Positions 44,936 through 56,708 are shown, counted from the first letter of the stretch. The stretch is 64,000 nucleotides of DNA from Mesocentrotus franciscanus (GCA_037976565.1 CP137666.1:59599413-59663412), one strand, 5' to 3'. Numbers and translations: made by a program. The notes: generated from the letters alone by a model not told the origin.

Positions 44936-46127
44936 TGTGCCTGCCCCGATGTATTTACTTAGACGAAGAACAAAAAACGACGCACACGTTCTCTTGTACT
45001 GGCTTGTATAGTCTATGCTTCTTGTAGACGTTTATTTGCTTGCCAAAAGCCGTAAGAACTGAAAAATGACAAGTCAAAACATACGAATAATAAGTATAAT
45101 GGCATTTACATTTGGTATCAATCTTCTAAGAATAACACGCTTCAGTGTTCAACGATTAACTTAAATGATCGTTTAATCAACTTCTTGTTGTACGCAATAC
45201 ATGTATAATAAAATAACTTCTTAATGTACAAAATACATGTATGATAAATAAACATTTAAAGTAAAGAATGTCTAAACTTCCATTTATGTATCTGTAACTG
45301 AAGTATTAATTGTTTGAGAATAACCTTCATGCACATTGTGTACAAATAATATTGTTATTAAGTAACTTCATCAGAGTGCTAATTATACACTTAGAATAAC
45401 AGATTTGCGGTTTACATAATTAGAGTTAATTCAACACAGCCCAAAATATGAACCACACATCATAATGGGATAAACATATTGTAGTGAGGCACTTATAGGA
45501 AAGCTTACCACTGTGCCTGCTGAGTGCTGACATCAAAGACAGACCGATTTACTTCCAACTTGATGCACATCTTGTTACAGTTACATCTTGTTACAGTTAC
45601 AGCCTTATTCTGTTGCCATCTGCAAATTGAAGGGAATACATGTGTCTGTTTATGTCTCAACATCTAACAGTATACATTTATCATTAACATTACAGATTAA
45701 TCTACATAACTCATCACCAAGAAGATGAGAGATTTTGGGTAGCATGCAAAGTGCATGTACAATACTCTATACTCGCATTCAACAATGCTTTGAATGTGCT
45801 ATGCGTACTTAAGAACACACACAATCATACACACATACACGTGTTCGTTAACAATCAAAGTTCGACAATTAAAAAGACAACATTTATGCATAAAGATACG
45901 TTATAATATCAACCTCGAATGAGTTTAGTCTGATCGGAAAACCATTAATTTAAGATTTTATATATATACTCTCAATTCTACTTACATCGTTAAACTGATG
46001 AAAAGCTCAAGGGTTGATGGCTTCCTTGGCGATCATTGTTCGTAACTCATCGAACATTTATGTGCACTACTTATTTTGTTTTTATGGAGCGCTAGCGCCC
46101 CCAAACTATGGAGTGCCGACTGTCACA
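44936..46127 (-). repeat. 5' LTR of the BEL/Pao element
   Basis: The 5 bp of extra length are TATA in a TA run and one A. Just inside the LTR (44890-44935) is a 20-bp direct repeat GTAAGAAC..CTACCCACA. No standard primer-binding site could be named; TGGTAAGAACTCTACCCA, 21 nt in, is one candidate. Confidence 0.93.
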
Positions 46128-46527
46128 CATAGTGCTAGCATGTGTGCAGAAAGCATAGCGCATGCGTAGAACAAAATTTGATGAGCGTCATGGTTCTTCA
46201 AAATCAAGAGATGGTGTGTCACATAAGTCACAGTATGTACCGTCATGTAGTTGAATGGTCCGTCACAGTGTTGACACAGGGGTGCGTCATGGTAACCCGA
46301 TATCTGACTCACATAGGACCAATGACGCACCATTCCCGGGGGTCGCTAGGTGCATCATACAATTGATAAGTGCATAAAGCCTTATAACTAAAGTAAAGCC
46401 AAGGGGATCAAACATGAACCTTCAAATATAGTCTATTATTTATATTTTCTGATGAAAGGTTCCATGTAGGAAAAAACATTGGGGGGCTGCCAACCAACGG
46501 GGACTTGGTACCCTTACCCAGTAAAAG

Positions 46528-46574
46528 ATGCCGAACCATCTGAACACATCTGAGCTGTTTTCATCCAATCCTGG
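46528..46574 (+). CDS. IHO1-like exon 1
   Basis: ATG at 46528, MPNHLNTSELFSSNP, donor GTAAGT, phase 2. The ATG lies 154 bp right of the Harbinger-like MITE end. The start is inferred from phase and the good donor; an upstream non-coding exon is possible. Confidence 0.55.
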
Positions 46575-49500
46575 GTAAGTCTATATTACTAGACTATAAC
46601 TTTATAATTATAAGTATAAACATAATTTTAGGCCAAATTGAAATGATAAGTACATGTGGATGGAGGTGCAACTTGCTCAAAACTGTAGTTTATAATTAGC
46701 AACTGACATACTTTTTAGAGTTAAAGTTGTCTTCTTTCATGCAAGACTTGGTGAGAAGATTTTCCCCTACACTTTACTAGTTTTAGTGACATCTATATTA
46801 TCCATTTTTCATATACTGTCAATGTATGTACATGTATGTGTCCTGTGGAAAAAAATTATCATAATTCAATAATGTTTTGTTGTTGTTGTGTTTTTTAATA
46901 TAGCTAAGGCCTTTCTTGCTCTCATTGTATGTTTGTGAAAATTGCAGGAAATTCCTTCAGAAAGGTGGTTCAAGGGCAGACTGTACATCCGATTCAGCAT
47001 TCAATTCTAGCCAAAGCTTCTCGAGCAGTGCAACAAATTCTCAAGTAATGGGCTCTCAGATGGAGAATTCACAGTCCAGCTCCTTTGACCTTTTCTCTCA
47101 AATGATGTCCCAGCAACAGGGAAACTCTCAACAAAATGAGGTACAATATTCAGTGTGACTGTTCATTGTAATTTAAGTGTAAGGACTTTGCACATGAAGG
47201 AATGCCTTTAAGTTTGTTCAAGTGAGCCTTTACCCTGGTGGAGGAGTCCTGTTTGGTCAATCATCTATCACTGTTCCAGTTGATTTTTGTGGATTCTGTC
47301 AAAGCTTCAGGTATCTGTAACATCATGTGGTTGGGTAACGTGTCATGGATATTACAATAATTTGAAGGAAATACAATAATAATAATAATAGTAATTATAT
47401 GTCTTGTTTACCTAGGGTAGCCTCATCAGTATTAATACTGTCTTCCTGAGGGCCCTGCAATCATATTATAACCCTGGCTTTAGCCAGGCGCTCAAGCATT
47501 CAAGGAATGGTTAATAGAGTACATATTTCTTTAATATTCAAACAGTACTGCATGATTTTGATTCACCGATTAAAATTTTTACACATGTACCGGTACATTA
47601 TGATTTATACAATAGCCATGATAACCTCATGGGCAATCAACTTTTGACAAAACAAATTTGACTCTCATTCTGCATTTCTTTGTAATGATTTTAACTCTAC
47701 TGTGGTTTCCCTTTGAAATCATACTTTGCATTTCAGAGCACATCTTCAAACTTCTATATGAAATATATGTCGAAGCCCCCACTGTTCCAGAAGGAAAATG
47801 CCTCAAAGAAAACCTCACTCCCAAGGAGGAAGAGCTTCCAAGGAATGCAAGAATTCAATAGAGAAAAAGCAAAGGAAAGAGATGACAGGTACATTCAGTG
47901 CTGCCAATGTGTCGCATATAAAGGCAGTGTGAAGCTGGCATATCATATTGTATATTTGGAGCCAGAAAGGTGTTTACTCACATACGTTATCACAGAGTTG
48001 ATGCCCTTCTGGCTCTGAACAGATGCTTTTACCATTTCTGTGGTTTGATCTTGTTTTTTTTTCTGTTTTTTTCTGCTCATACAAATTTTAACCTTAGTCT
48101 AAGGAATTTCACTTTTGCTTGTAAAAATTCAAAACATGGCAAACTAACTTAGTAGTTCTAGTTTGTAACCTTTTCCCCCTTCTTATTTATTATGCCTCCG
48201 CTACAAAGTAGCCGGAGGCATTATGTTTTCTGGTTGTCCGTCCGTCCGTACGTCCCGTTCTCGTGATCGCGTTATCTCAAGAACCGATGAATGGATTACC
48301 GCCAAACTTGGGTCATGTATGTATCTTGCAGAGCTAATGAACTTATTAGATTTTGGGGTCACGAGGTCAAAGGTCAAAGGTCACAAGGCTCATTATGTAT
48401 GCAAAAATAGCTTGTGATCGCGTTATCTCAAGAACCGATTGATGGATTACCGCCAAACTTGGGTCATGTATGTATCTTGCAGAGCTAATGAACTGATTAG
48501 ATTTTGGGGTCAAAGGTCAAAGGTCACAGGGCTCATTATGTATGCAAAAATAGCTCGTGATCGCGTTATCTCAAGAACCGATTGATGGATTACCGCCAAA
48601 CTTGGGTCATGTATGTATCTTGCAGAGCTAATGAACTGATTAGATTTTGGGGTCACGAGGTCAAAGGTCACAGGGCTCATTATGTATGCAAAAATAGCTT
48701 GTGATCGCGTTATCTCAAGAACCGATTGATGGATTACCGCCAAACTTGGGTCATGTATGTATCTTGCAGAGCTAATGAACTGATTAGATTTTGGGGTCAC
48801 GAGGTCAAAGGTCAAAGGTCACAGGGCTCATTATGTATGCAAAAATAGCTCGTGATCGTGTTATCTCAAGAACCGATTGATGGATTACCGCCAAACTTGG
48901 GTCATGTATGTATCTTGCAGAGCTAATGAACTGATTAGATTTTGGGGTCACGAGGTCAAAGGTCACAGGGCTCATTATGTATGCAAAATAGCTTGTGATC
49001 ACGTTATCTCAAGAACCGATTGATGGATTACCGCCAAACTTGGGTCATGTATGTATCTTGCAGAGCCAATGAACTGATTAGATTTGGGGTCACGAGGTCA
49101 AAGGTCACAGGGCTCATTATGTATCCTAAAATAGCTCGTGATCGCGTTATCATTAGAACCAACAGATGGATTACAATCAAACTTGAATTTTAAAAATTGC
49201 TTCCATTTTGGTTTGTAAAATTGCTCTATGGCGGAGGCATCATTTTCGACTGTGCGCAGTTGAAGTTCCATCTAGTTACTTCTAATTCATTAGTTTCAGG
49301 TGAAGTGACATACATATAATTTTTCCAGAGCAGTAATTCAATATTCAGATTGGATTTATGAAGTACAGTGTAAATGCAGACTGGCACAAAACTCTAATGC
49401 AACACTCACATTAACAAGAACAATCCTCTATACTTCTTGTGTGTTTTTGTGTGTTTTGCAGAGATCTGATCAATACTTTCATAGCAATTGTGAAAGACTG

Positions 49501-52500
49501 TGCAGATGAAGTCAAGCATGCTGCATCATCCATAAAGAAAGATGTTGATTCAAACATCTCAGAAACAACAACTCGCACTGCCGCAGTCATGAGCAAAAGT
49601 AAGTCTACTTTAAAGGGAACCAATCACCGAAACATGTTTCGCCCTTGATGTAAGGGGTTCCATATGGCTATACTGTATTAAAAATATAATTTTTAGATAT
49701 AACTTCCACAAAGAGATATGGCAATTAAATACATTCTCGGTGAAGGGCAAAACATCTTGTTGAGTAGACTAGTTAATGCACACACGCACTTACGTAAAAT
49801 GGGGCACACAGGGAATTCAAATTCGACTTGGGTTCTGTATGAGCCCTACATGTAGGGTTTATCTTTTATATCCTCATACTCCTCAACCGTTAACCTATAG
49901 AATGTCAGGGAAAGTTTGTTAAGGTTGATTTTATACATTCTAGCTATACACAAATATTTATTTTTCAGGTGATTGGTACACTTTACGATCGTATCATTTC
50001 ATTTTCATGAGTGTTGTGTGATAGTTGTAGTGAATTCTTGGGAAAAATATGTGCCAACTCAGAAAGTTTCCATTTTTTTGAACTTCTATAAGTTCTGAAA
50101 TTTTCTCAAGATTTCCCCTTCTTTTGTTTTGCAACAGTATGAATAGAAATAGCTAAAGATGGGAGATGAATTGAACAGATTTTTTTCTTTCTTTTTCACA
50201 AAGCTCCTGAGAGGATAGTTGAGGTAGCTTCCTTCCTGTATGTACTCCAGTAATTGAATGAGTGAAGTGTAAAACCAGTACCATGAGTCACAGTTTTTTT
50301 TGTTTGTTCATTTTTCAGTTGCAAATGAGCTAGCCCTTCATCACAGACAACTTCTTGATAGCCTCAAGACAAGAGCGGATCATGAAGCAAAACTACAATA
50401 TTTGAAGGAAACAATTGCTTCTGTGAGTGTCGACACGATCATCTTAATTTTCCCATGTTGTTTTTATAAAGTGTAAATGCAATATGTTTATCTTGTACTT
50501 GTAACTGTAGTGCAAAGCCTCTTCTCCCTCCCCTCATTCTTTGCAGAAAGTGTTAAGTTGTTATAGTCAAGAGAATTAATACACCTTTATGATGTCAGAG
50601 TTTACAGGGTTACAATAATTTAATCATAGCCAGAGGCATGTTGGAGATCAAGTTGCATTCAGATAGTTTTATCCAAGGTTATCATAATAATGACAAAGTT
50701 ACACAAATCTGCTTTTTATGAAATCAATGAGTAATTTTTAAAATCAAATTGAGATAGTTGTAAATATATTTTCATTTTTCCTTCTCTTTATTTACTTTCT
50801 CCATCCCAGAAAGATGCACAGATTCAGCTCCTTGAGTCCCAGCTGGCTACTGCCAGATCCGACAGAAATGAGCACCTCCTGAAAGCTATGCTTGACATGT
50901 ACACAGAGCAGCAAAATGTAACTATACAGCATCTAGATAAGGTCCACGAAGAGCAACAGAGCATCAAAGATCAGCAGAGTATGCTTCTCAAAGAAACAGA
51001 GAAAAGCCATGCCACCCTAAACAAGATGACAACAGCTACACATCCAAAGGGAGATAACAGTGAGAGAATGTATCAGCTGGACAGAGAAACGAATCGTCCA
51101 ACAAGTTCATCAGTACCTCCGATGTCAGCTGGGACAACTTTTACCAGGAGCAGATATCCGTCTGGTTCAGGTTGGAGTGATGGTGCTGAGCAGTCAAGAG
51201 TAACACCTGTGCAAACAGATAGCTACAACCATTCATGTAAAGTGCCTACTCAATTCCGGGTCAACCAAGCGAATGTACTCAATTCTAACCAGGTGCATGC
51301 ACAGAGTTCATCATATTACAGTTCCAGCCAACATGGATTGCCAGATGATGTTACACCCAGAATTGAGCATAACAGGGGTTCTTTGAATACTTCATCACAC
51401 CTTTTCCAGCATCCGCCTGCTAATTATCAGAACCAACACCAGATCCTGTCTAGTGCTGTGTATGCCATGCAACCTGTAATTAGACCAGGAAGTCTGTATC
51501 AGCCACAAGTGTCATCTAACCCTACTTTGTCTGAATATGGAGAACAGCCAGGAAGCATCAGGAATCCTCTACAAGACTGTCAGAATCTTCCAGCTTCTAC
51601 CAGTTATTCAACAAGCAAGAGGCCATCTTGTTACAACCATTTCAACAACAAGTTCAGTAGCCCTAATTATACCAGTAGTGATCGGCAGCTGTGGTCCAAG
51701 AAGAATTTGAAGCCATCTCCTGTTGCGGCCATAGCTCCTCAAGCCCACAAAGAACCTTGTGATGATGAATCACAGAATACCCAGGTAGCTTCAAGGACAA
51801 GGAAGCAGAGCTGCCAAAAGAGATCTAGGAGGGGAGCACAAGAACCTAATCAACCACAGAGGAAATCAGCTCGTCTGTCAGCCAGGAACAGCCCTTGGAA
51901 TGAAAATGGATTCTGTTCCTCGAAGGAGGAAAGAAGGGGGAAGTCTAGAGCAGCCAGAAGAAAGAGCAACTCTAAGAAAAAAGCAAGGTCATGTTCTGTT
52001 GCTATATTAGCAAGAGAAAATGAAAGTCAAGAGGATGAGTCTGAAAGTGAAGGTGAAACAGCACCCACTCATTGGGAAGAGAAAGTCCTGTCTACCAAAA
52101 GAGGTGGTGCTCAAACCAACAAATCTCTGAAGAAACAACCAGCCATGATGAAGCAATTTCAAAAGCATTCAACAGTTCCAAGTACAAAAACCAGACAGAT
52201 GTCCAATATTAGAGCTAGGCAGAATGATTCTTCTGATGAGGATGATGAATACGCCTTCCATGATGATCCTGAGGATCAACCAGCTACAACTTTCAAGGCA
52301 TTCCATACTCTGAAGAGGAGCACTTCATGTGTTGATGAAGTCAAGCATGAGCAGCAAGAAGTTTTCACTAAAAGGTTAGTTGGGATGAACAAGGGAAGTA
52401 TTTTGTTTCTTAAAAAGCAATAGTTCCTACAAAATGTTTATGCCATGTGATATATCAATGATTGTCCGTTTTTTTCTATCAGCTGAGGCTTATATGATTT

Positions 52501-55500
52501 GTGTCTCATTTTCTTTGCTTGGAATACAGATCATGCGATATTACAATGTTGGGATAAATTAACATTTAACAAACAAATATACCCTTGTCAGATGCATGTA
52601 GGTTTACAGTGTGAGTGTCTGACGTGTCGTATGATAGGTTGCTGTCATAAATGTCTATCACATAAGCATTTATTTTACCGTTAAAGATCTGTTATCACAT
52701 ATTCCACGCCCAAGGCGATGAGACAGAGATGCACCACTGTTCAAGCATCAGCCTGCAATGAGAGACAAAGGAATAGTGCTACACAGGGAAGGCAAAATGT
52801 CAAAGACGGCCTTTGGCAGGAAAGTAGAGTTTCTGGACATTTCAAAAACCCAGGTGAATGAACCTATAACTTATTTCATTTTAATCAATATGATGTTTCA
52901 TCATAGCATAAGTTAAACTTTAACTGTAAATGTATAATTAGGTGACAAACTCAAGTTCTGGGTTTTAACTGAGTTATGACCTTGTAGTTCTCAGGAAAGA
53001 ATATACACAATTGCAAATTTACTTTGTTGTGAATTTTATATCATTATAATTAAAAGTCTTGATTACAATTTTGTTTTCATTCTGCAAAACAAAATTGATT
53101 ATTGCTATTTTTTTATATGGTTTGATACTATAGTGCAATTAGTGCACTTTCCTCCATTTGAACGTTTCAGCAGTAAATAGGTAATAAATGTTCTGCCATG
53201 GTAAAAGCAATGCTGTATCTTGTTTTCGATAGTACTCAAAATATTTATGAAAGAAATATGAACAATCTGTGCTTGGCCTTGGACTATATATGTGATAATT
53301 TCTTTATATTTCCAGTTGCTTCTTCTCAAGATATTGACATTTTGGATGCAATCCAGACATATACACAAAGTGAGGATGAAGAAAGTTCCCAAGAAATCCA
53401 GTTTTCCTTGATAATACCAAATCCTCATGGTAAGCCTTCTGCCTTGACTCTGCGCTAGGGTCAAACATCTAAATTATCCTACCTTACTATGCTAAAAATC
53501 AGTTTAGAAACAGAGTAATGAGAAAATTTATTAAAATGTGAGTATATATGGAGGCACAAAGACTGACTGAGCACAACATCTGTTTGGTTGCAAAGACAAC
53601 AAATAACCTGATATGAAAAATAAATGCAAGATTTTAATTTCCTATACTTTTGCAAATATCAGCTGCATGTTTGACAACTGATATTTCATTTTTACATTGA
53701 GGTGAAATCCAATCACAGCAAGTGTGGAGTTATTTGACCTGCAGCGAATGGATGAGTCTTCCTTGACTAAATCAACAGATGCCTCTGGGACATTCTGTAA
53801 CTTGTTATGTACTTTGCTTTATTTAGCACATACAGTTGATGTATCATCAAAAGTATTGGTTAATCAATATTTTTTTTTCCTTCAAATTTTGAAGAGAAAA
53901 TAGTCTCCAGTACGAAACATTTGTGATTCTAATGATAAAAAAAGAGAAGTATCAGAAAAATAGTAAATGACCAAGGAAGAAAGGGGTTACAGAAGGAAAA
54001 TTGAAAGTTTACTATGTATACAATTTTATTTATCTAGATGGAAAGAAAATGAAAATGAAGCAGAGATAAGAGAGAAAGAGGGTTAAACAGAAGAGTGCTT
54101 GAACATCTCATTGCATAATAAAAGCATATCTGATTTGAATGATTGAAAAACCTGTAAAACCTTTTTTTGTCTCGCCTATTCGCCGACCGTCTATTCATAC
54201 GACGGCTGTCACAAATGTTAAAGTTTACTTGCAAGATTCTCTTGTAGTAAATAACTTCGCAACCGTCAAACCTATTGTGACTAAACTTGGGGCACAGATG
54301 CACTTGGGGGACCTTCACACTATGGTGCTGTCAAGGGTCATATGCTAAGGTCAAAGGTCATTTGAGGTCATAAGTTAAAGTTTACCTGCATATAACTTCA
54401 TACCTGTTAATTGTAATGTGATCAAACTTGGTACAGATCACATGTTTAAGTCAAATGGCATTTGAGGTCATATCACACTCTTGTGATATAACTTCACAAC
54501 AGTAACCCTATTATCACCAAACTTGGGTCAGAGATGCACTTTAGGGAACTTCACACTATGGTGCTGTCAAGGGTCACAAGCTAAGGTCAAAGGTCATATA
54601 TTAAAGTTTTCATGTAAGACTCTCTTGTGACAAATAACTTTGCACATGTTTATTGTATCATGACTAAATTTGGGTCACAAATGCACTTTGGGGACCTTCA
54701 CGTTATGAGGTTGTCAGGGGTCACATGCTAAGGTCAAAGGTCATTTGAGATCATATGTTAAAGTTACTTGCAAGACTTTCTTGCCACAAATAACTTTGCA
54801 ACTGTTATTCCATTGTGACCAAAAAAGTTTGAAGCCAATAAAAACTTATTTCCAAACACAATCATGGCAACTGTCAGGAAAAGATAACTTTGCATACCGG
54901 TACATTGTTCTTAGTAGAAACGAACTTGAGTCAGGGATGTTCTTCGGGAACATTAGTATAATTAGGTCACATGTGAGCGAGACACAATCGGGCAATTATC
55001 TTGTTTTCAATGAAAGATGTCCAATATAATTTAGATTAGTATGGTTATTTGTTTGATGTGATCCTTCAGACTTGCAGAGAAAGAAGAATCCTGGTCCACC
55101 CCGCTGGTCATCTGTGATGTCACCATCAGTGAACAGTCAGTACACTGAGCAGGTTGTTCCAGATGAACCTCAACCCAAGAGATCATCCAAGGTAATTATA
55201 GTAATAGAATAATATTTTTGTAGGACTAATGTGATGCTTATGGTGTCATTTAATTGTTTTTTTGACTGGGTTTTAAGCTGTCTTCAATCCAGTTTAAAAA
55301 GTCATTTTCTGTTCTCTTTTAGGTTTCGTGTCGTATAAGTGCACTTTTTTTTCAAAGTGATATTTAAGTATCTTGTTTTTTCAGTATATTTCAGTTTAAC
55401 AGAGCTCTTTTTTTAGTTTTGAAAAGCTAAATGGCCCACAGCTGTAGTGTATTTTTTTATTGCTTCAATCCAATTTTAAGATAAAAAGAATCGGTGCAGT

Positions 55501-55878
55501 TGTGACTTGAGTTGGTATGCTACTTAACTATGAGATGATTTTTCAGTTATTAAACAAATATCTATATATATTACCAACAAAAAAGTTTTCAAAAATAATT
55601 GATAAAATATTATTGTGATAAAATTTTTTTAAATGGACATTTGTATACATACACATGTATATGTTTTCATGATTCAAGACCCTTTTTAACTCACTTTTTT
55701 CAACCTCTGCTAATGAGTGCTGCACCATCATCATCATAATAAATATGTCATTTTAATAAATGTAATGTTCAATCTTCTTTGCTCATAGAAATTGACGACT
55801 ACTCGTAAACGGAGAATGATATACGGATCAAGGGATGACCTTAGGAAAACTATGAATCGACTTGTCACCCCTATCTAG
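46528..55878 (+). CDS. IHO1/CCDC36-like meiotic recombination initiation protein, 10 exons, 896 aa
   Basis: Mer2-family IHO1 recruits the break-forming machinery to unsynapsed axes through HORMAD1. Ten phase-consistent exons encode 896 aa (human IHO1 is near 600). Residues 1-80: short head and a Ser/Gln-rich stretch with FDLFSQMM. Residues 81-131: YMKYMSKPPLFQKENASKK then EFNREKAKERDDR, resembling the KPQLF and EEKKKRAKDK region of IHO1. Residues 131-280: predicted coiled coil (exons 4-6). Then a long basic, Ser-rich, probably disordered part with an acidic patch (DSSDEDDEY, about 683-698) and a basic C terminus. No one motif is decisive; architecture plus its place divergent to a C3orf84-like gene supports the call. 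The alternative is another coiled-coil nuclear protein. Confidence 0.6.
46948..47140 (+). CDS. IHO1-like exon 2
   Basis: Acceptor AAATTGCAG, donor GTACAA. Ser/Gln-rich (SSQSFSSSATNSQ). Confidence 0.75.
47737..47888 (+). CDS. IHO1-like exon 3
   Basis: Acceptor GCATTTCAG, donor GTACAT. Encodes the KPPLFQKEN and REKAKERDDR blocks. Confidence 0.8.
47951..48022. repeat. Mini fold-back repeat, copy C
   Basis: GGAGCCAGAAAGG pairs with CCCTTCTGGCTC across a loop holding GAGTTGATG. Related to copies at 16138 and 31306. Lies in intron 3 of the IHO1-like gene. Confidence 0.5.
48192..49240. repeat. Tandem-array element with ATGCCTCCGC termini and DR1 motifs
   Basis: Perfect 10-bp inverted termini ATGCCTCCGC, a starting hairpin (GCCTCCGC..GCCGGAGGC), CCGTCCGTCCGTACGTCC, then six to seven units of 143-151 bp marked by GATCGCGTTATCTCAAGAAC at 48265, 48416, 48559, 48703, 48853, 48997 and 49140. 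Most units carry AGGTCAAAGGTCA. Units of 150-151 bp have an extra AAAGGTC. Open frames on minus simply read the array. In intron 3 of the IHO1-like gene. Confidence 0.85.
49462..49598 (+). CDS. IHO1-like exon 4
   Basis: Acceptor GTTTTGCAG, donor GTAAGT. Start of the coiled coil: DLINTFIAIVKDCADEVKHA. Confidence 0.82.
50319..50422 (+). CDS. IHO1-like exon 5
   Basis: Acceptor TTTTTCAG, donor GTGAGT. Coiled coil: LALHHRQLLDSLKTRADHEA. Confidence 0.82.
50810..52374 (+). CDS. IHO1-like exon 6 (large)
   Basis: Acceptor CATCCCAG, donor GTTAGT, 1565 bp. Finishes the coiled coil (QIQLLESQLATARSD), then a long low-complexity part, basic clusters (RKSARLSARNS; RAARRKSNSKKKARS) and the acidic DSSDEDDEY patch. 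Confidence 0.9.
52687..52853 (+). CDS. IHO1-like exon 7
   Basis: Acceptor CGTTAAAG, donor GTGAAT, in phase on both sides (RSVITYSTPKAMRQR to GHFKNPG). No recognised domain. Confidence 0.65.
53316..53429 (+). CDS. IHO1-like exon 8
   Basis: Acceptor TATTTCCAG, donor GTAAGC. Acidic: DILDAIQTYTQSEDEESSQE. Confidence 0.7.
54169..54983. repeat. Tandem-array element with GTCTCGC termini and DR1 motifs
   Basis: Starts GTCTCGCC and ends GCGAGAC. About five diverged units carry AACTTGGG, CTTCACACTATGG and AGGTCAAAGGTCA (near 54349, 54585 and 54733). In intron 8 of the IHO1-like gene. Frames here are not coding. Confidence 0.65.
55070..55191 (+). CDS. IHO1-like exon 9
   Basis: Acceptor ATCCTTCAG, donor GTAATT. 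Encodes RKKNPGPPRWSSVMSPS to KRSSK. Confidence 0.7.
55789..55878 (+). CDS. IHO1-like exon 10 (last)
   Basis: Acceptor TGCTCATAG; 29 codons then TAG at 55876-55878. Basic end (TTTRKRRMIYGSRDDLRKT, last residues NRLVTPI). Confidence 0.7.
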   Translation, partial: KLTTTRKRRMIYGSRDDLRKTMNRLVTPI

Positions 55879-56708
55879 TAGAAGAAATATGACAGCTGTT
55901 CTACATGCATCTCTGTCTAGATTCTCAACTGTTCATTTTAAAAACTTGCATATGTAAGTATAAGTAGAGCCTATCATTCATACACAGACAGTTATAAAGG
56001 CATTGTTCATGTGATATTTCATTTTCAAGAAAGAGTCTTTCTTTTTATGTATAATTCATGTTTCATTGGAGAAAGTTTGCTGGCATTGAATGACACCTCA
56101 GGTGCACATTTTGTGGAAGATTTGTTTCATTAACAACATTGCTATTAAGATGAGATTTAAACTTTGGAATGACTAAATCAAATACATTTGTTGATTCTCT
56201 TTATGTCTACAAAATTTTGATGAGATTTTTTTTTTAATCGAAGTTGTACCAAGGCCTATTAAATATAATGAGTATTGTACACTACTGCATTATTCAATTT
56301 CTATTGAACACTTTCAATAGATTATTTGTGTATTTATATTTTGTAGGCTTTGTATATATGCCTCCATTACAAATTTGTTTTATTAATGGTGGAATAATCA
56401 AACAAATTCTGGTTGTGTAGTGATGTTTATGAGCAATAAGTTAGTGCAATAACTTCACTCATATGAATGAATTTCAAAGTTTACTCAGATCATTTATATT
56501 CTTTTACAGTACCTAACAAGAAAATCAATGCATTGATGTTTGTAGACTTGTTACCTCACCAAAATTTGGGTTACAAATGTAATTGTCTTATTTGTTTGAT
56601 ATGTTTTTTACAAGTATCCAAGATGTAGGGATAAAGTTATAACAATTTCAGAGATGGCTATGAAAAATCATATAATCATCAAGAGCAAGTAGTCAAACTC
56701 ATGAAGAG
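55879..56708. other. IHO1-like 3' UTR and flank
   Basis: AT-rich sequence after the stop codon. No perfect AATAAA at a clear position; AATAAG-type variants occur near 56437. No other gene seen. Confidence 0.4.

Larger units (their letters stand above)
36712..46127 (-). mobile_element. BEL/Pao LTR retrotransposon, 9.4 kb, three frameshifts
   Basis: Two LTRs of 1187 and 1192 bp begin TG and end CA and differ by about eight substitutions and two small indels. The target duplication CATAG is at 36707-36711 and 46128-46132. The body, on minus, encodes Gag with zinc knuckles, an aspartic protease, reverse transcriptase, RNase H and integrase, the BEL/Pao order. Gag-pol is broken by frame changes near 43690, 41455 and 40425. 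A polypurine stretch (GGTGGGAG) precedes the 3' LTR. The near-identical LTRs mean a recent insertion. Confidence 0.95.
36172..46374. mobile_element. Harbinger-like MITE (about 780 bp) split by the BEL/Pao insertion
   Basis: Inverted termini of about 55 bp begin TGCACTTATCAATTGTA and contain GCACCTAGCGACCCCC. They are flanked by TAA at 36169-36171 and 46375-46377, a TWA target typical of PIF/Harbinger. The original element is 36172-36711 plus 46133-46374. The frame at 36223-36423 is incidental. Confidence 0.75.

Noticed and set aside
47393..47510. Possible SINE fragment (CCTGGCTTTAGCCAGGCGCTC)
   Set aside because: Hairpin-like and SINE-flavoured, but no second copy in the window and no tail or duplication to support it.
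48510..49002. Long minus-strand frames of repeated residues (SNQFISSARYIHDPS and so on)
   Set aside because: They only translate the 143-151-bp tandem array; the repeat length in some units is a multiple of three, which keeps the frame open.
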